A stretch of DNA of 64,000 nt from Steroidobacter gossypii. GTDB taxonomy: Bacteria > Pseudomonadota > Gammaproteobacteria > Steroidobacterales > Steroidobacteraceae. A program made the position numbers and the translations under genes. Below the pieces are notes generated by a model. It searched no databases. It saw only the letters and a list, made by a program, of their open reading frames with translations, and was not told where the DNA came from. Positions 61,620 to 64,000 of the stretch are shown piece after piece (positions within the stretch are counted from its first letter, which is position 1; each line of letters starts with the position of its first letter). The stretch spans positions 620,001-684,000 of the forward strand of contig NZ_JAEVLS010000005.1 in the NCBI RefSeq assembly GCF_016801985.1, in the 5' to 3' direction.

Positions 61620-62660
61620 TTAGCGGACCGGCACCGGCGGCGGCGTCCGCTCCGTGAACTGGCCATTCCAGTACGGATAGTAAGGATACGGTGGAGTCAC
61701 AGCGCTTATCTCATCGAGCTTGCGCACTTGCTCTGGGGAAAGTTGCCAGCCTACGGCACCGAGATTTTCGCGCAGCTGTTGTTCGTCGCGAGCGCCGAAC
61801 ACAACGGTCGAAACGGTCGGTCGCTGTAGCAGCCAATTCAACGCAATCTGGGGAATGCTCTTGCCAGTTTCAGCCGCGATTTCATCGAGCGCATCCACCA
61901 CGCGATACAAGCGCTCGTCATCGACCTGCGGCCCCATGCTCGCGGTCTCATGCAGCCGGCTCGTTTTGGGCAGCGGCTGACCGCGACGAACGCGGCCCGT
62001 GAGCCGCCCCCAGCCCAGCGGACTCCACACGACGGCGCCGATACCTTGGTCGATGCCGACCGGCATGAGCTCCCACTCGTAGTCTCGACCGATGAGCGAG
62101 TAGTACGCCTGGTTGGCGACGAAGCGCGCGTAGCCGTAACGATCGGCGACGGCTTGCGACTTCATCAGCTGCCAGCCGGAGAAGTTGGACGCGCCGATGA
62201 ACCGGACCTTGCCGGCGCGCACCAGATCGTCGAGCGTGGACATCACCGACTCGACCGGCGTCATCGAATCGAAATGATGCAGCTGAAGCAAATCGATGTA
62301 GTCGGTGCCAAGACGTTGCAGTGCCCGATCCGTCGCCCGAATCAAGTGATGCTTCGACGCGCCGACGGCATTCGGATCATCGCCCACACGCAGCGTGAGT
62401 TTGGTTGAGATCACCACTTGGTCGCGGCGACCCTTGATTGCGGCGCCGAGAATGGATTCGGAAGCGCCGTCGGAATAGGCGTCCGCGGTATCGAAGAAGT
62501 TCAAGCCGGCATCGAGGCTGATGTCGATGAGACGCCGCGCCCCATCCACATCGGTGTTACCCCACGCGCTGAACAGCGGCCCTTTACCGCCGAAAGTACC
62601 CGCACCAAAACCCAGCGCCGAGACTCTGAAGCCCGACGCACCCAAGAATCGATATTCCAT
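61620..62660 (-). CDS. Aldo/keto reductase
   Basis: The 346-residue TIM-barrel oxidoreductase uses NADPH. Motifs are GASGFRVSALGFGAGTFGG at the start, LNFFDTADAYSDGASESILG near 53-72 with the catalytic Asp and Tyr, ISTKLTLR with the catalytic Lys and LLQLHHFDSMTP with the His. GASNFSGWQL and VVWSPLGWGRLTGR follow. This is the AKR12/YajO-like group acting on aldehydes or ketones. It is divergent from a LysR regulator, which likely controls it. An in-frame extension to 62789 overlaps that control region and is rejected. Confidence 0.92.
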   Translation of the reverse strand: MEYRFLGASGFRVSALGFGAGTFGGKGPLFSAWGNTDVDGARRLIDISLDAGLNFFDTADAYSDGASESILGAAIKGRRDQVVISTKLTLRVGDDPNAVGASKHHLIRATDRALQRLGTDYIDLLQLHHFDSMTPVESVMSTLDDLVRAGKVRFIGASNFSGWQLMKSQAVADRYGYARFVANQAYYSLIGRDYEWELMPVGIDQGIGAVVWSPLGWGRLTGRVRRGQPLPKTSRLHETASMGPQVDDERLYRVVDALDEIAAETGKSIPQIALNWLLQRPTVSTVVFGARDEQQLRENLGAVGWQLSPEQVRKLDEISAVTPPYPYYPYWNGQFTERTPPPVPVR

Positions 62661-62780
62661 GTTCGCTCTCCCGATCGATGACCGCTGCGACGAGCGGCCG
62701 ATGGAGCGCAGATTAGGCAGCCGGGCTTTGTGATAAAACCACGCGCGGCCAACAGCACTTTCTAGCTTTCGTTGAAAATC

Positions 62781-63716
62781 ATGGATCACCTGGGCGACTT
62801 GAACCTGTTTCTGCGCGTGCTCGACCTCGGCTCGATCAGCGCCGCCGCGCGGAGCCTGGACCTATCGGTGGCCGTTGCCAGTCAGCGGCTCAAGCGCCTC
62901 GAACGCGGCTTGGGCGTGAGACTGCTGCACCGGACGACGCGGCAGTTGCGCCCCACTCCGGAAGGCCTGGCGCTCGCCGAACAGGGGCGTCCGCTGGTGG
63001 AGGAACTGGACGTGTTGACCAGCAGCTTGCGTGGCACCGCGAAGAACGTTGCCGGCACGCTGCGCGTATCGCTGCCGGCGACGTTCGGAAAGCAATACAT
63101 CTCGCCGCTGTTGCCGCAATTCATGGCGCGACATCCTCGGCTGCGGCTGCATATCGATTTGTCGGATCAGATGCGCGATCTGGTCGGTGAAGGGCTGGAT
63201 CTGGCCATTCGTATCGGCACGCTCAAAGATTCGGAGCTGGTCGCGACGCGGCTCGCGTCGAACCGCAGAGTGTTGTGCGCCTCACCGGAGTATCTGCGAC
63301 GCCATGGCGTGCCGAAGAAGCCCGAGGACCTGGCCAAGCACGAATGTTTGTTGATGGCGGTCAGCCGGGACTCTTCCGACGTGTGGCATCTTCGCGGACC
63401 GAACGGTGAGGAGGCCGACGTTCGTGTGCAAAGCCGCCTGAAGAGCAATCTCGGCGAAGTCATTCGCGACGCTGCGCTCGGCGGGCTCGGCATTTCGCTG
63501 CACTCGACCTGGCACGTGTGTGAAGACCTCCGTGCCGGGCGCCTCAAGCTGGTGCTGCCCGATTATGATTTACCCGAGAGCGCCATCTACGCCGTCATGC
63601 CACAACGCCGCATGGTGCTACCTCGCGTGCGCGCGTTCGTCGACTTTCTCAGCCAACAGTTCGGCGACACACCGCCCTGGGAACGTTATCTGGCGGCTAA
63701 GCCTTCAAGGAAATGA
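62781..63716 (+). CDS. LysR-family transcriptional regulator
   Basis: The 311-residue protein has the LysR winged helix at 1-60 (LNLFLRVLDLGSISAAARSL; VAVASQRLKRLERGLGVRLL; RTTRQLRPTPEG). A periplasmic-binding-like effector domain follows (LRVSLPATFGKQYISPLL; DLAIRIGTLKDSELVATRL; GLGISLHSTW). The group with S-L-RG-T and LRVSLPA is the CrgA/DmlR-like subfamily. It is divergent from the aldo/keto reductase gene and upstream of a glutathione S-transferase gene, suggesting control of a detoxification set. The ATG at 62781 is preferred to a TTG three codons earlier. Confidence 0.92.
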   Translation: MDHLGDLNLFLRVLDLGSISAAARSLDLSVAVASQRLKRLERGLGVRLLHRTTRQLRPTPEGLALAEQGRPLVEELDVLTSSLRGTAKNVAGTLRVSLPATFGKQYISPLLPQFMARHPRLRLHIDLSDQMRDLVGEGLDLAIRIGTLKDSELVATRLASNRRVLCASPEYLRRHGVPKKPEDLAKHECLLMAVSRDSSDVWHLRGPNGEEADVRVQSRLKSNLGEVIRDAALGGLGISLHSTWHVCEDLRAGRLKLVLPDYDLPESAIYAVMPQRRMVLPRVRAFVDFLSQQFGDTPPWERYLAAKPSRK

Positions 63717-63784
63717 TGTCGCTGGCCGCAGCGCGCTGGAATGCGGCTATCGAGCCAGGTGGCGAGGCGTCATTGGAGGTCGTG

Positions 63785-64000
63785 ATGGTCTATGAGCTGT
63801 ATTACTGGCCGGGCATTCAGGGACGTGGCGAGTTCGTGCGCCTGGCGCTCGAAGAGGGCGGCGCGAAATACATCGATATCGCGTTGGAGCCTGATGGCGG
63901 CATCCCCGCCATGAACAAATTTCTCGAAGGCCCTCGCGTGCCGCGCCCGCCCTTCGCGCCTCCCTTCTTGAAGGCCGGCAAGCAGCTCATCGGCCAGACG
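63785..64000 (+). CDS. Glutathione S-transferase-like protein, N-terminal part
   Basis: An ATG at 63785 with GGAGG nine bases upstream opens a frame that runs off the window end (72 codons seen). The product begins MVYELYYWPGIQGRGEFVRL, a thioredoxin-fold N-terminus of the GST superfamily with Tyr early for glutathione activation, and continues ALEEGGAKYIDIAL. The rest of the protein is outside the window. It follows the LysR gene by 68 bases on the same strand. Confidence 0.75.
   Translation, partial: MVYELYYWPGIQGRGEFVRLALEEGGAKYIDIALEPDGGIPAMNKFLEGPRVPRPPFAPPFLKAGKQLIGQT

Overview
The window is a high-GC, densely coded stretch of chromosome. It contains the conserved macromolecular-synthesis block rpsU - yqeY - dnaG - rpoD with tsaD divergent, folB/folK, cca and a split class II ribonucleotide reductase (NrdJa/NrdJb). 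Together with the sigma-70 C-terminus and the Pseudomonas-like NrdJa/NrdJb split, this points to a gammaproteobacterium, perhaps a Nevskiales/Steroidobacter-type lineage; the lineage is inferred from gene content only. I see no phage, no IS element, no CRISPR array and no tRNA or rRNA gene.

Left part (1-17.4 kb): carbohydrate metabolism. The window opens inside an SMP-30/lactonase-type gene overlapping an IlvD/AraD-type sugar-acid dehydratase. A secreted PafA/SPAP-type phosphatase, a DUF2459 lipoprotein and a BON-domain protein follow. From 16372 down to 5405 runs a tightly packed ten-gene minus-strand operon: class II aldolase-like protein with altered metal ligands, PfkB kinase, free-standing lipoyl domain, fused E1 alpha-beta 2-oxoacid/acyloin dehydrogenase, LsrF-like thiolase, ribulose-phosphate-3-epimerase-like protein, class II aldolase/SDR fusion, D-lyxose-isomerase-like cupin, an unrecognised 392-residue protein and a sugar-porter MFS transporter. 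A divergent RpiR/SIS regulator and palindromes lie at its head. This is the best candidate for an undescribed pathway: kinase, isomerase and epimerase feed thiolytic (LsrF) and thiamine/lipoyl (E1) carbon-carbon cleavage, yet no E2 or E3 is encoded. A 16-bp tandem repeat with a 19-codon mini-ORF sits at one gene junction.

Middle (17.4-38.6 kb): an EnvZ/OmpR-type two-component system is divergent from a MipA/OmpV barrel - membrane fusion protein - RND pump operon. Then come a YicG-type membrane protein, a HipBA toxin-antitoxin pair with its own operator, and nrdJab with two NrdR boxes and a DnaA box in a 593-bp control region. A DegQ-type periplasmic protease, a CueR-type regulator with a textbook operator beside a copper P-type ATPase with a His/Cys-rich N-terminus, an ORF6N protein, a zinc aminopeptidase lipoprotein and cca complete this part.

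Right part (38.6-64 kb): mostly housekeeping and envelope functions. These are a MidA-type methyltransferase, pteridine reductase with folK/folB, tsaD, the rpsU-yqeY-dnaG-rpoD operon with a strong terminator, a 24-codon membrane micro-ORF, a YcaQ-type DNA repair protein, MBL hydrolase, SLC13/RCK anion transporter, acidic small protein, DUF4136 lipoprotein, Ogt, MgtC, lytic transglycosylase, AI-2E-family transporter with an extra C-terminal domain, a GGDEF-EAL protein, an aldo/keto reductase divergent from a LysR regulator, and the start of a glutathione S-transferase gene.
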